From Bacillota bacterium (GTDB lineage: Bacteria; Bacillota; Dethiobacteria; DTU022): DNA of 33,812 bases. Location of the stretch: contig JAKPEE010000143.1 of the NCBI GenBank assembly GCA_029552125.1, forward strand, positions 1 through 33,812, written 5' to 3'. Position numbers and translations under genes: made by a program. The notes under the pieces were generated by a model, which was not told the origin of the DNA, did not search any database, and was given only the letters and a program-made list of their open reading frames with translations. Below are positions 23,888-30,795 of this stretch, in pieces; position 1 is the stretch's first letter; the number at the start of each line of letters is the position of its first letter.

Positions 23888-24366
23888 TGTTTCAACTCCT
23901 TTATTAGCCTGTCGAGGCCCTCTTCATTCATGCCCCCGTACAGTTCATCGCCCACCTTGATTACCGGCGCGGCACCGCAGGCCCCGGTGCAGCGGGTGGT
24001 GGCGATGCTGAAACGGCCGTCCGCCGAAACCTCGCCGGGTTTGAGGCCCAGCTTGTCTTGTAATCCCTGGAGCAACTTCTCTGCACCGCGCACATAACAG
24101 GCGGTACCCATGCATACTTCAAGGCGGTGCAACCCTACCGGCACGGTGGAAAAAAGCGAATAAAAGCTGACCACGCTGTATACTTCAGCCAGGGGAATGG
24201 TTAGCTCGTTGGCTACATGGATCATTACCTGGCGGGGCAGGTAGCCGAATATTTGCTGTGCTTCCTGAAGAGCGGCGATGAGCACGCCGGACTTGCCCTT
24301 GTATTTCTCCAGGGCCCTGGTCAATTGATGGTATAATTCTGTCTCTCGGGCCGATTTGACCGCCAC
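23884..24366 (-). CDS. hydC: Hydrogenase subunit HydC (NuoE-like [2Fe-2S] protein)
   Basis: This 160-residue thioredoxin-like ferredoxin is the first gene of the hydCBA operon. The four [2Fe-2S] ligands are in CMGTAC near 83-88 and CTGAC near 124-128, the standard NuoE spacing. The N-terminal half has the NuoE helical region (QEAQQIFGYLPRQVMIHVA). GTG 24366 follows a perfect AAAGGAGG site by 8 nt. Its stop overlaps the hydB start (GTGA), giving tight coupling. In the complex it shuttles electrons between HydB and HydA. Confidence 0.94.
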   Translation of the reverse strand: MAVKSARETELYHQLTRALEKYKGKSGVLIAALQEAQQIFGYLPRQVMIHVANELTIPLAEVYSVVSFYSLFSTVPVGLHRLEVCMGTACYVRGAEKLLQGLQDKLGLKPGEVSADGRFSIATTRCTGACGAAPVIKVGDELYGGMNEEGLDRLIKELKQ

Positions 24367-24623
24367 CTTGGAGGCCTCCTTTATTTAGAATCATAACTAG
24401 CCTTCTCCCGGATTATTAAAGCATACGTGGAAAAAACCACCTGATTTTGCAGGAGCGGGGTTGGTGTTTTGAACATAAGCTAGAAATTTTTCAATAAATT
24501 ATAATAAACAATAGCAGCAAAATTGACAAATTTGCATGAATAATGTTAATTTTAAGTTTAATAGTAATTCCGTCCCTTTATGGAAGTTATAAAACTGTGC
24601 CTTAGCGAAGCGAGGTGTGCCAT
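24367..24623. other. Divergent AT-rich promoter region between hydC and the radical SAM gene
   Basis: The 257 bp between divergent genes are markedly AT-rich from about 24470 to 24600. A TATAAT on the minus strand near 24500 could serve hydC but has no well-spaced -35 box. A plus-strand candidate is listed separately. I see no known operator or riboswitch. Confidence 0.5.
24523..24550 (+). promoter_or_regulatory. Candidate sigma-A promoter for the radical SAM gene
   Basis: TTGACA (24523-24528) is a perfect -35 box; GTTAAT (24545-24550), 16 nt later, matches the -10 box at 4 of 6 positions. The leader before ATG 24624 would be about 65 nt. Confidence 0.45.
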
Positions 24624-25883
24624 ATGCGGGAAAAAGCAGCGTTCCCGCCGTTTAAACTGTACCGGCCTCAAGGTGACCATCCTGACTGGGAGACCCTAAA
24701 ACATGAAGCGTTGGAGCTGGCCGCGGCCATCGGCTGCAACCTGGATCGCAGCAGTTCTTTTCTGCAGAGATCACTTCTGGGGGAGCGCAAGCGGGCCGGC
24801 ATTGCCAAAATGCTGCAAAGCTTCCGTACTAATAAACGGCGCATGGACCGGGGCCGGCATAACTTTGTGCCGCTCTTCTACATCTGGACCATGACCAACC
24901 GCTGCAACTTTGATTGTACCTACTGCTCCGATCACCGGGGCAGCACTTACCCGGAACGCTATCGGCTCGGTTTCAGGGAAGAGTTAACTACAGAGCAAGG
25001 CCGGCGCTTGATCAAGACGATGCGCGGCGCCACCGCCATCTATTTTTGCGGTGGAGAGCCGACACTGCGCCGGGATTTGCCCGAACTGCTGGACTACTCC
25101 ACCGGGCTGAATATGTTCAACATGATTAATACTAACGGATCACTTATCGGCGACCTGCTGCTGAAGCCGGAATATCGTGATTTTTTAAGACAGATGGATG
25201 TAATTATAGTTTCCCTGGACGCCCTCAGCGTTGAAAGGCTGGCCGGGATATACCGGGTCGGACGGAAGGTGGCCCAAAAAACCCTGCGCAACCTCCTCGC
25301 CCTGAAAGCGCTCCAGAAACAGTTCCCGTTCAAACTTGTGGCCAATACTGTGATTACGCGGGAAAACATTGCCGAAGTTTACCATGTTCTTGACTGGTGC
25401 TGCGACCTGGGGATAACCTTTTCCCCGGTTTCGGCCAATATTAATCACCATCCGGATCGGGCACTGCTCCATCGTCCCGATTACCGCAACCTGGTCGACG
25501 TTATTTTAGAACGGGCCGCCGCGGGGTTTCCCATGATTGCTTCCCGGAATGCTCTGAACAGGCTGCTGCAGGCGAGCGGATTTTCCTGCTACCCCTCCGT
25601 TTTCGATCACATTGACTGTGACGGACGTATGTTCTGGCCCTGCAAAGCTTTCCGGGAGGCGGTCATGGTTAACGTGCTCGATTATGAAAATGTGCATGAT
25701 CTGCACCGGGCTGCGGCAGAACTGGTCGCCCCGGAAAACTTTCACGGCAGCGGACCGGGCCAGTGCGGCGGCAGCTGCGCCTGGATGCAAAATTGTGTCA
25801 CCGATATGTATGCCCGGGGGCTCTCCCGGGGCCTGTTCCGGAGCGGGCTGATCCAAGAAATAAGGGGGTTGTTGCGATCGTGA
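24624..25883 (+). CDS. Radical SAM protein with SPASM-like C-terminal cysteines
   Basis: This 419-residue protein has a ~90-residue N-terminal helical region, then the radical SAM cluster motif CNFDCTYC (CX3CX2C) near 95, the SAM-contact YFCGGEPTLR near 140 and a TIM-barrel-type body (NTNGSLI, VSLDALS). The last ~90 residues carry clustered cysteines, CDGRMFWPC near 333 and CGGSCAWMQNC near 375, typical of SPASM/twitch auxiliary cluster domains. Such proteins modify peptides, proteins or cofactors. ATG 24624 is chosen because GAGGTG lies 8 nt upstream; GTG 24615 overlaps that site. It is divergent from hydCBA and translationally coupled to the next membrane protein, so it may act at the membrane or on a shared substrate. 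No small precursor peptide gene was found beside it. Function unknown. Confidence 0.82.
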   Translation: MREKAAFPPFKLYRPQGDHPDWETLKHEALELAAAIGCNLDRSSSFLQRSLLGERKRAGIAKMLQSFRTNKRRMDRGRHNFVPLFYIWTMTNRCNFDCTYCSDHRGSTYPERYRLGFREELTTEQGRRLIKTMRGATAIYFCGGEPTLRRDLPELLDYSTGLNMFNMINTNGSLIGDLLLKPEYRDFLRQMDVIIVSLDALSVERLAGIYRVGRKVAQKTLRNLLALKALQKQFPFKLVANTVITRENIAEVYHVLDWCCDLGITFSPVSANINHHPDRALLHRPDYRNLVDVILERAAAGFPMIASRNALNRLLQASGFSCYPSVFDHIDCDGRMFWPCKAFREAVMVNVLDYENVHDLHRAAAELVAPENFHGSGPGQCGGSCAWMQNCVTDMYARGLSRGLFRSGLIQEIRGLLRS

Positions 25884-26722
25884 AAAATGTGTGGAAAGAA
25901 CTGTTTCCATATCCTCCGCAAACCGCGGCACAGCGCCTGCTGTGGGAGATTGCTTTTTTACTGATTATAACGGTGGCCATTGGTTTTCTCGGGCGGCCGG
26001 CAGCGGAAGATGTCCTTTATACCAAAATTCTTACTGCCGTTTTTTTACTCAACCTGGCCCTGCGGTTTGCCCTGGTGAACCAGAAAGGAGACTGGCTCTT
26101 TTACCTGCTGGGGGTGGTTGCCGGCGGGGGGAATGATTTAATGTCAATGATCAAGGGTGTTTACAGCTATACCTCCATAGATTTCATCCCCTTTCTGACA
26201 GATCTGCTACCCCTGTGGATGATCCTGTTCTGGGGTCAGGTCTTTTTATTGTTTCGCAAAGTGTTCAATCTAAGCTGGTTTCGGGGAAAGGCCTTTACCA
26301 GGGACGGCCGTTTTCTGCACGGCTGGCTGGACGGACGTTTAATCATCGATTTGCTAATCCTGGTGGCCCTGCGACTGATTATCTATAATACTTATGCCCT
26401 GGAACCGTGGATTGCGGCAGCCTTTTACGCCACGATAATCGGGATCCGCTTTGCCGTGTTCCCGCTGCAAAAGAACGAACTGGCCCTGATAGCGATACTG
26501 CCCTATGCGTTTATGTTTGAAGGGCTGCTGATAACCTTCGGCCTTTATGTTTATATCCATCCGATTTTTTTAGGGATGCCCCTGTGGCTTTTCCTGTGGT
26601 GGATTTTTCTCGTGCCCACCATCTTGAAAGCGGTCTTTGATCGTCTCGAATACGTCTTGTCGGCCGGCCACCGGATGAGCGGTGGAGACACAGCCCCGGC
26701 GGAGCGGCAGTTGCCAGGCTAG
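25880..26722 (+). CDS. Polytopic membrane protein coupled to the radical SAM gene, function unknown
   Basis: GTG 25880 overlaps the preceding TGA (GTGA), so the genes are translationally coupled. GGGGG at 25864-25868 may be the ribosome site. The 280 residues contain about eight hydrophobic spans, for example LLWEIAFLLIITVAIGFLG, ILTAVFLLNLALRFALV, LLPLWMILFWGQVFLLF, LIIDLLILVALRLIIY, ALIAILPYAFMFEGLLITF and LWLFLWWIFLVPTILKAVF. A charged loop, RGKAFTRDGRFLHGWLDGR, lies mid-protein. I recognise no family or catalytic motif. The in-frame extension upstream to 25763 is shadow of the radical SAM gene. It probably belongs to the same pathway as the upstream enzyme. Confidence 0.75.
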   Translation: MKNVWKELFPYPPQTAAQRLLWEIAFLLIITVAIGFLGRPAAEDVLYTKILTAVFLLNLALRFALVNQKGDWLFYLLGVVAGGGNDLMSMIKGVYSYTSIDFIPFLTDLLPLWMILFWGQVFLLFRKVFNLSWFRGKAFTRDGRFLHGWLDGRLIIDLLILVALRLIIYNTYALEPWIAAAFYATIIGIRFAVFPLQKNELALIAILPYAFMFEGLLITFGLYVYIHPIFLGMPLWLFLWWIFLVPTILKAVFDRLEYVLSAGHRMSGGDTAPAERQLPG

Positions 26723-26898
26723 TTTTCTAAGGGCGGGGTTCTCTCCCCGTTGCCGGCCGGGCTGATCCCCGGGTCATGAAATTTATTATGCTTCATATAA
26801 TGTTAAAAAGAACTGCTGTCTATCCAAAGTTATTTTCAATCTTTAGGCGGGCCTGTTCCGCCGGGCTTTCAAGTTAACATAATGTGAGGCGCAGATTG

Positions 26899-27414
26899 AT
26901 GGCCGACCACACCCCGTTGAAGCGATTAACCCGGATAGCCCTGCTATTGGCCTTAACCCTGGCCGTGCAGAGCCTGCGCCTGCCCACCCCGGTTACCGGG
27001 CCCCTGGTCAATTTCATGCTCATTTTCTCCACGGCGCTGGTTGGGCCTGCTGGCGGCGCCTTGATCGGTTCGATCACACCAGGGGCGGCCCTGCTGCTGG
27101 GGGTGATTCCGCCTCTCCTGGCCCCGGCGATCCCCTTTATTATGACCGGCAATGCCTTGTTTTGCCTTTCATACGGCCTGAGCCGCCGGTTATTTAAAAC
27201 AGGGGCACCGCCCGGGCTGGCCCTGGGAGCGCTGCCCGGGCTGGTTCTGGGAGCGCTGCTTAAATTCGCCGTAATTGCGGGCGCAGCCCGCTTTCTGCTG
27301 GAAATCCCCTCTCCCGCATCGGAAGCGCTGGCCCTGCCGCAACTGCTGAATGCTCTCATTGGCGGGGTGGCAGCCCTCATAGTCTCATTCAAGTGGGGAC
27401 GGTTCTTGACTTGA
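26899..27414 (+). CDS. ECF-type transporter S component (substrate-binding membrane protein), tentative
   Basis: The 171-residue, very hydrophobic protein has about five or six spans and the small size of S components of energy-coupling-factor vitamin transporters. LTRIALLLALTLAVQSLRLP followed by PLVNFMLIFSTALVGP, then GGALIGSITPGAALLLG, is the pattern seen in that group. Shared EcfAA'T genes are not in the window and would be encoded elsewhere. The substrate cannot be read. ATG 26899 follows a weak GAGG; GTG 26884 is a possible earlier start. A TATAAT-like box near 26797 could be part of its promoter. Confidence 0.6.
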   Translation: MADHTPLKRLTRIALLLALTLAVQSLRLPTPVTGPLVNFMLIFSTALVGPAGGALIGSITPGAALLLGVIPPLLAPAIPFIMTGNALFCLSYGLSRRLFKTGAPPGLALGALPGLVLGALLKFAVIAGAARFLLEIPSPASEALALPQLLNALIGGVAALIVSFKWGRFLT

Positions 27415-27469
27415 ATGGCCTGATCGGCCCGGGTCAAGTAATACTTTAGAAATATGGTGGAATAAAAAA

Positions 27470-27492
27470 CGGGATGGCTCACGGCCGTCCCG
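27470..27492. terminator. Bidirectional intrinsic terminator
   Basis: CGGGATGGC (27470-27478) pairs with GCCGTCCCG (27484-27492) around TCACG, with one wobble. CTTTATT follows on the plus strand and AAAAAA precedes, giving a U-run for minus-strand transcripts. It ends both the S-component gene and the deacetylase gene. Confidence 0.82.
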
Positions 27493-27506
27493 CTTTATTG
27501 AGTAAT

Positions 27507-27531
27507 GCAAACCGGAAAAAAACCGGTTTGC
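27507..27531. terminator. Perfect 9-bp hairpin with A7 loop
   Basis: GCAAACCGG (27507-27515) and CCGGTTTGC (27523-27531) flank seven A residues. There is no U-tract directly after it on the minus strand, so it may stabilise the 3' end or assist the terminator at 27470-27492. Confidence 0.5.
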
Positions 27532-27549
27532 AGAGTATTTAAAGCAAAA

Positions 27550-28692
27550 TTACAGGTTATTTATTTCTATGATCTGCTGTACGCTAACCCCGTAACGCCG
27601 GGCAATGCTGAATAGTGTTTCACCGCTTTTTACCGTATGAGTCAGAGGACCTGTTCCCGGGGGCGGCAGCATTTCATCTACAGTGGCCAGCCGGTAGCCC
27701 TTGCTGCGCAGCCCTTCGATAATCCGCGGCAGCGCCTGCACCGTTTCAGCCCCGCCGATATGCATCAAGATAATCCCTCTGTCGGAGGCATTGTTCAAGG
27801 CGCGGTTAACGATAAAATCCACATCAATATAAGTCTGGTTGCCGCCGATATTCATGGTCGTCCCGGCAGCCCAGTCCAGAGTGTCCACCGTCCACATGAT
27901 GGAATAGGGATAACCGGTTTCAGCCAGGATTTCCAGTAGCAGCTGGTTATATTCACCATAGGGCGGACGGAACAGGAAAGGCCTTACCCCGGTAATCTCC
28001 TGGATAATCCGTGTTGACTCCTGCATTTCATGGCGCATCTGCTGGGCCGACATCTCTTTCATGTGCGGGTGCGTCAGGGAATGGTTGCCTATGGTATGCC
28101 CTCTCTTGACAATTTCACGGGCCAGATCGGGGTTATCTTTTACCCAGAGGGCCCGGGGAAAGAATGTGGCGGTAACGTTATAATCGTCAAGCACATTGAG
28201 CAGGGGTATGGTCTGCTCAAACAGCCATCCCGAGTCAAAAGTGAGGGCAATCTTCTTGGTGGATGAGGACAGGGTGCCGCTTTGAATAACCTGTGCCGCG
28301 GTCTGGCCCCCTCCTTCAGCCGCCGGTATGATCAGTACCTGGCCAACATAAATCACCGGATCACCATTATTGCTGCCCGGATCAGAACCGGGCTCCTCTT
28401 CCGGCTCTTCCAGCGGTTCTTCTCCAGGTTCTTCCCCCGGCTCTTCCCCGGGTTCTTCCCCGGGCTCTTCCTCCTCCGGATCTTGTGTCTCTTCTTCCTC
28501 CGGTGGAGCCACCGTATGATCCCCTTTGCCAAACCATAACCGGAACGCTTCCACTGCTTTTTGGTCTAATCCGGTGGTAGTGGCTACATAGCCCGCGGCA
28601 AATGTGATCAGGCAAATAATTAGAATAATTATAACAGTCAAGTTTTTTTTGGACTTTATTCTCTTATCCTTTTTCTCGCGGTTGCCGGTCAT
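27550..28692 (-). CDS. Membrane-anchored polysaccharide deacetylase with split LysM segments
   Basis: The 380-residue protein has a basic N-terminus and one membrane span (~17-39, TVIIILIICLITFAAGYVAT), then an acidic EEPG-repeat linker (~65-100) that likely crosses the wall, and a NodB deacetylase domain (~140-335). NodB motifs are TFDSGW, HSLTHPHM, RPPYGEYN, DTLDWA and LMHIGG. The first motif has Ser where the second Asp of TFDD usually lies; some active peptidoglycan deacetylases also vary there. It probably deacetylates peptidoglycan or another wall glycan outside the cell. LysM halves are split: a C-terminal-like half (DPVIYVGQVLIIP) precedes the NodB domain, and an N-terminal-like half (HTVKSGETLFSIARRYGVSV to INNL) ends the protein. 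ATG 28692 is preferred since AAGGAAGG lies 8 nt upstream; GTG 28701 abuts it. Confidence 0.88.
   Translation of the reverse strand: MTGNREKKDKRIKSKKNLTVIIILIICLITFAAGYVATTTGLDQKAVEAFRLWFGKGDHTVAPPEEEETQDPEEEEPGEEPGEEPGEEPGEEPLEEPEEEPGSDPGSNNGDPVIYVGQVLIIPAAEGGGQTAAQVIQSGTLSSSTKKIALTFDSGWLFEQTIPLLNVLDDYNVTATFFPRALWVKDNPDLAREIVKRGHTIGNHSLTHPHMKEMSAQQMRHEMQESTRIIQEITGVRPFLFRPPYGEYNQLLLEILAETGYPYSIMWTVDTLDWAAGTTMNIGGNQTYIDVDFIVNRALNNASDRGIILMHIGGAETVQALPRIIEGLRSKGYRLATVDEMLPPPGTGPLTHTVKSGETLFSIARRYGVSVQQIIEINNL
28390..28500 (-). repeat. Tandem 12-bp repeats encoding an EEPG linker
   Basis: Within the deacetylase gene, nearly identical 12-bp units encode EEPG four times in a row, then degenerate to EEPL, EEPE and EEPG-like units. 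The repeat makes a stiff acidic wall-spanning linker and is prone to length change by slippage. Confidence 0.85.
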
Positions 28693-29035
28693 CCGCGTCA
28701 CCTTCCTTTTTCAATTCTAATGCACTATTATTATCCTCCCGGTTATATTATCATAAAAATATTAAAGTATTATTGTTATTGGTAGAGATATTATTAAAAC
28801 TGATTAAATCCACGTAATTAATGTGTCGAAACGGGCCTGGCCATGTTCCGGCAAGAAATTGTTTTTTTCTTCGGGCAGGCGAAATTTGTTTTTTTGCCTG
28901 GGGAAAATATGCCTCCGGTCGTCATGGCTTGCGGACTTCGTCTCATTATCGAAAAAGGCTTCAAAATCTGCTATAATCCAACTTGATTATGCTGATGCAC
29001 CTGCCGTCAGTTGATTACTTGGGAGGCAGCCGGGT
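28693..29035. other. 343-bp intergenic region before the TtcA-like gene
   Basis: The first 130 bp are strongly AT-rich. A CAGGC...GCCTG hairpin with T-rich loop lies near 28877-28901. A 47-codon frame (28843-28986) lacks a good ribosome site. An extended -10 box, TGCTATAAT (28969-28977), about 60 nt before the TtcA-like start, is the probable promoter; its -35 region is poor. Confidence 0.5.
28969..28977 (+). promoter_or_regulatory. Extended -10 promoter element
   Basis: TGCTATAAT carries the TG extension one base before a perfect TATAAT, which can compensate for the weak -35 region. It would start transcription near 28984, about 50 nt before the TtcA-like start codon. Confidence 0.55.
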
Positions 29036-29764
29036 TTGGAGCGAAGTGACGGGAAATGGTTTTTAACCACGGTCAAGCAAACGATTTACCGCTACCGCAT
29101 GATTGAGGACGGCGACACCGTTGTGGTCGGGTTTTCCGGAGGCAAGGACAGCTGCGCCCTCCTTTATATCTTAAAGCTCTTTCAAAAGCATGCGCCGGTA
29201 TCTTTTACATTAAAGGCTGTGCACGTGGACCTGGGCTGGACTGGCGATCCTGCTCCATTTTACCGTTTTGCCGGGCACCTGGCCGTGCCGCTGCACATTG
29301 AGAAAACTTTTATTGCCCGTGTTGTTTTTGAAAGGCGTAAAGAAAAGAACCCCTGCGCCCTATGCGCCAACATGCGCCGGGGAGCCTTGCATCAGGCTGC
29401 CTTAAAGCTTGGCGCAAATAAGGTGGCCCTGGGGCATCACCTGGATGATGCCATGCAAACATTTTTCCTGAACCTGCTTTTTACCGGCCAGATGAATACT
29501 TTCAAACCGACAACATTTCTTGATCGCACCGGCCTGACGCAAATCCGCCCCCTGGTGCTGCTGCCTGAAAAAACCCTGGCCGCCCTGGCCCGCCGGGAAA
29601 AATGGCCGGTAATTAAAAATCCCTGTCCGGTAGGCGGTAAAACCAAGCGCAGTGAAATGGCCGCATTAATTGATGAACTCGCCCTTCGCTATCCCGATCT
29701 GCGTGAAAAATGCCGGAGCGCCCTGATCAATAGTCCTTTTTGGAAGCCGGATCTAAACCCATAA
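29036..29764 (+). CDS. TtcA/TilS-family tRNA-thiolating ATPase (PP-loop)
   Basis: This 242-residue cytosolic protein has the PP-loop SGGKDS near residue 34, which binds ATP and adenylates a tRNA base, and CALCANMRRG near 101, matching the CX2C of TtcA that helps hold a [4Fe-4S] cluster; NPCPVG near 197 supplies the third cysteine. GHHLDDAMQTFFLNL near 137 is also characteristic. TtcA makes 2-thiocytidine at position 32 of some tRNAs; related proteins of anaerobes may thiolate other positions, so I assign the family rather than the exact product. TTG 29036 follows GGGAGG by 9 nt. The gene stands alone between its promoter and a strong terminator. Confidence 0.85.
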   Translation: MERSDGKWFLTTVKQTIYRYRMIEDGDTVVVGFSGGKDSCALLYILKLFQKHAPVSFTLKAVHVDLGWTGDPAPFYRFAGHLAVPLHIEKTFIARVVFERRKEKNPCALCANMRRGALHQAALKLGANKVALGHHLDDAMQTFFLNLLFTGQMNTFKPTTFLDRTGLTQIRPLVLLPEKTLAALARREKWPVIKNPCPVGGKTKRSEMAALIDELALRYPDLREKCRSALINSPFWKPDLNP

Positions 29765-29834
29765 CCCGGTACCCGGATTGGCCGGCCGTTGTTTTAAACA
29801 GTAGAAGATATTTTTTATTATTAAAATGGAAGAT

Positions 29835-29867
29835 AAGCCTCGTTATCGGAACTAGATGACGAGGCTT
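29835..29867 (+). terminator. Intrinsic terminator after the TtcA-like gene
   Basis: AAGCCTCGTTATC (29835-29847) pairs over 13 positions, one wobble, with GATGACGAGGCTT (29855-29867) around loop GGAACTA, followed by TTTAATTTTT. Confidence 0.9.
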
Positions 29868-29896
29868 TTTAATTTTTATTACCCTCGCAGCAGGGG

Positions 29897-30287
29897 AGGT
29901 GCTTACGTCCGCTATCGCTATTTTCCCGGATGTACTTTAAAAGGCCAGGCCGGGGAGTATGGAAGAGACGACCCTGGCCGCTGCCGCAGCTTTAGGCATT
30001 GAACTGGTAGAGTTGCCCCAGTGGCAGTGCTGCGGCGCCGTCTTTCCCCTTTATGAAGACGAGGCCATCTCCCTGCTCTCCCCGGCCAGCCCCTGGCGGC
30101 GGCTAAAGGATAGCCCCTGGTATCTTTTTGTTCCGCCTGCCAGCGCAGCGGCCAGGATCCGGCCTGCTGCCTGCAATGCGGCAAATGCAGCGCCTCCTGC
30201 CCGGTTTCGGCGGCCATGGATCTGCTGTCTCACCAGGTGATCCGCTATTTGCAGTTGGAGATGCTCCGGGTGCGGACAGGGAGATAA
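29897..30287 (+). pseudogene. Decayed HdrB/HdrC-like heterodisulfide reductase remnant
   Basis: Pieces of HdrB and HdrC can be read only by changing frame. GGGGAGG (29893-29899) is followed by TSAIAIFPG; one missing base near 29929 shifts into CTLKGQAGEY, and a further shift near 29959 gives TLAAAAALGIELVELPQWQ, then CCGAVFPLYEDEA. This is the N-terminal half of HdrB (FPGCxLKGxxxEY...CCGA). At a T5 run near 30125-30129 another shift leads to LFCSACQRSG and then CCLQCGKCSASCP, an HdrC [4Fe-4S] motif, ending at TAA 30285-30287. The parts between are missing, so deletions occurred too. HdrBC modules pass electrons from flavin-based complexes to disulfides or other carriers. With at least three frame changes it is almost certainly non-functional, barring sequencing errors. 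Confidence 0.75.
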
Positions 30288-30672
30288 GCTGGTTTTGGAA
30301 TCGTGCCCGGAAAAAGGTGAAGATTTGTTCCACGCGGTAGTGGACATGTTGGAAGAATGTTCCACGGGAAACAAACCTGTCCCCCCTCCGACAACTGGTT
30401 TTGGCTTAACCCTGGAAGGAATGCCGGAACGTCCGAAAGAGCGCTTTGATGATCCCGCCTGGAAAAGCCTCTATTACGCCTGCTTCGGCTGCAGTGCCTG
30501 CACCTATATCTGCCCCACCTGTCACTGTTTTGACGTACAGGATTACGGCTGCCAGGAACAGGGGGAGCGCTTCCGCTGCTGGGACAGTTGCATGCCCGGC
30601 CAGTTCACTCTCATGGCCGGCGGGCATAATCCCCGGCCGGCCCGCAAGGAGCGGGTGCGCAACCGAAAATAA
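30241..30672 (+). pseudogene. Truncated 4Fe-4S hydrogenase-beta/HdrA-associated polyferredoxin
   Basis: An open frame follows TGA 30238-30240 and continues to TAA 30670-30672. The middle and end read CFGCSACTYICPTCHCFDVQ and then RCWDSC...MAGGHNPRPARKERVRNRK. This is the diagnostic CxxCxxCxxxCP/HCFD plus WDSC...GHNPR segment of Fe-S subunits in sulfhydrogenase beta, HdrA-linked Flox and related complexes. In those proteins the chain continues through RxRxxHK into a second CxGCGRC cluster; here it stops right after the NRK. Upstream CSGCGQGDKLVL lacks a proper start. TTG 30295 could start translation but has no ribosome site. I treat it as part of the same decayed locus. Confidence 0.65.
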
Positions 30673-30700
30673 CTTTAACTGCCAGACACTTAAAGTTATT
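30668..30700 (+). terminator. Intrinsic terminator of the decayed Hdr locus
   Basis: AATAACTTTAA (30668-30678) and TTAAAGTTATT (30690-30700) form a perfect 11-bp stem with an 11-nt loop, followed by TTCTTTTT. The stop codon of the truncated gene lies inside the 5' arm. Confidence 0.85.
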
Positions 30701-30795
30701 TTCTTTTTCAGGAAGAAGAAGGGTGCCGGGTTTCAGCTAAAGGATTTTTTTCAAAGCAGGCGAATTTTATTAATAAAATTGGGCAGGAGGCTCTC

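Noticed and set aside
28843-28986. 47-codon plus-strand frame before the TtcA-like gene
   Set aside because: No good ribosome site, T-run-driven Phe/Val content, and its 3' end contains the extended -10 box of the next gene. Kept only as a remote possibility.
29881-30672. Second selenocysteine gene in the Hdr-like locus (TGA 30238-30240)
   Set aside because: The locus also needs several frameshifts, and the TGA does not fall on a conserved cysteine; decay explains it better.
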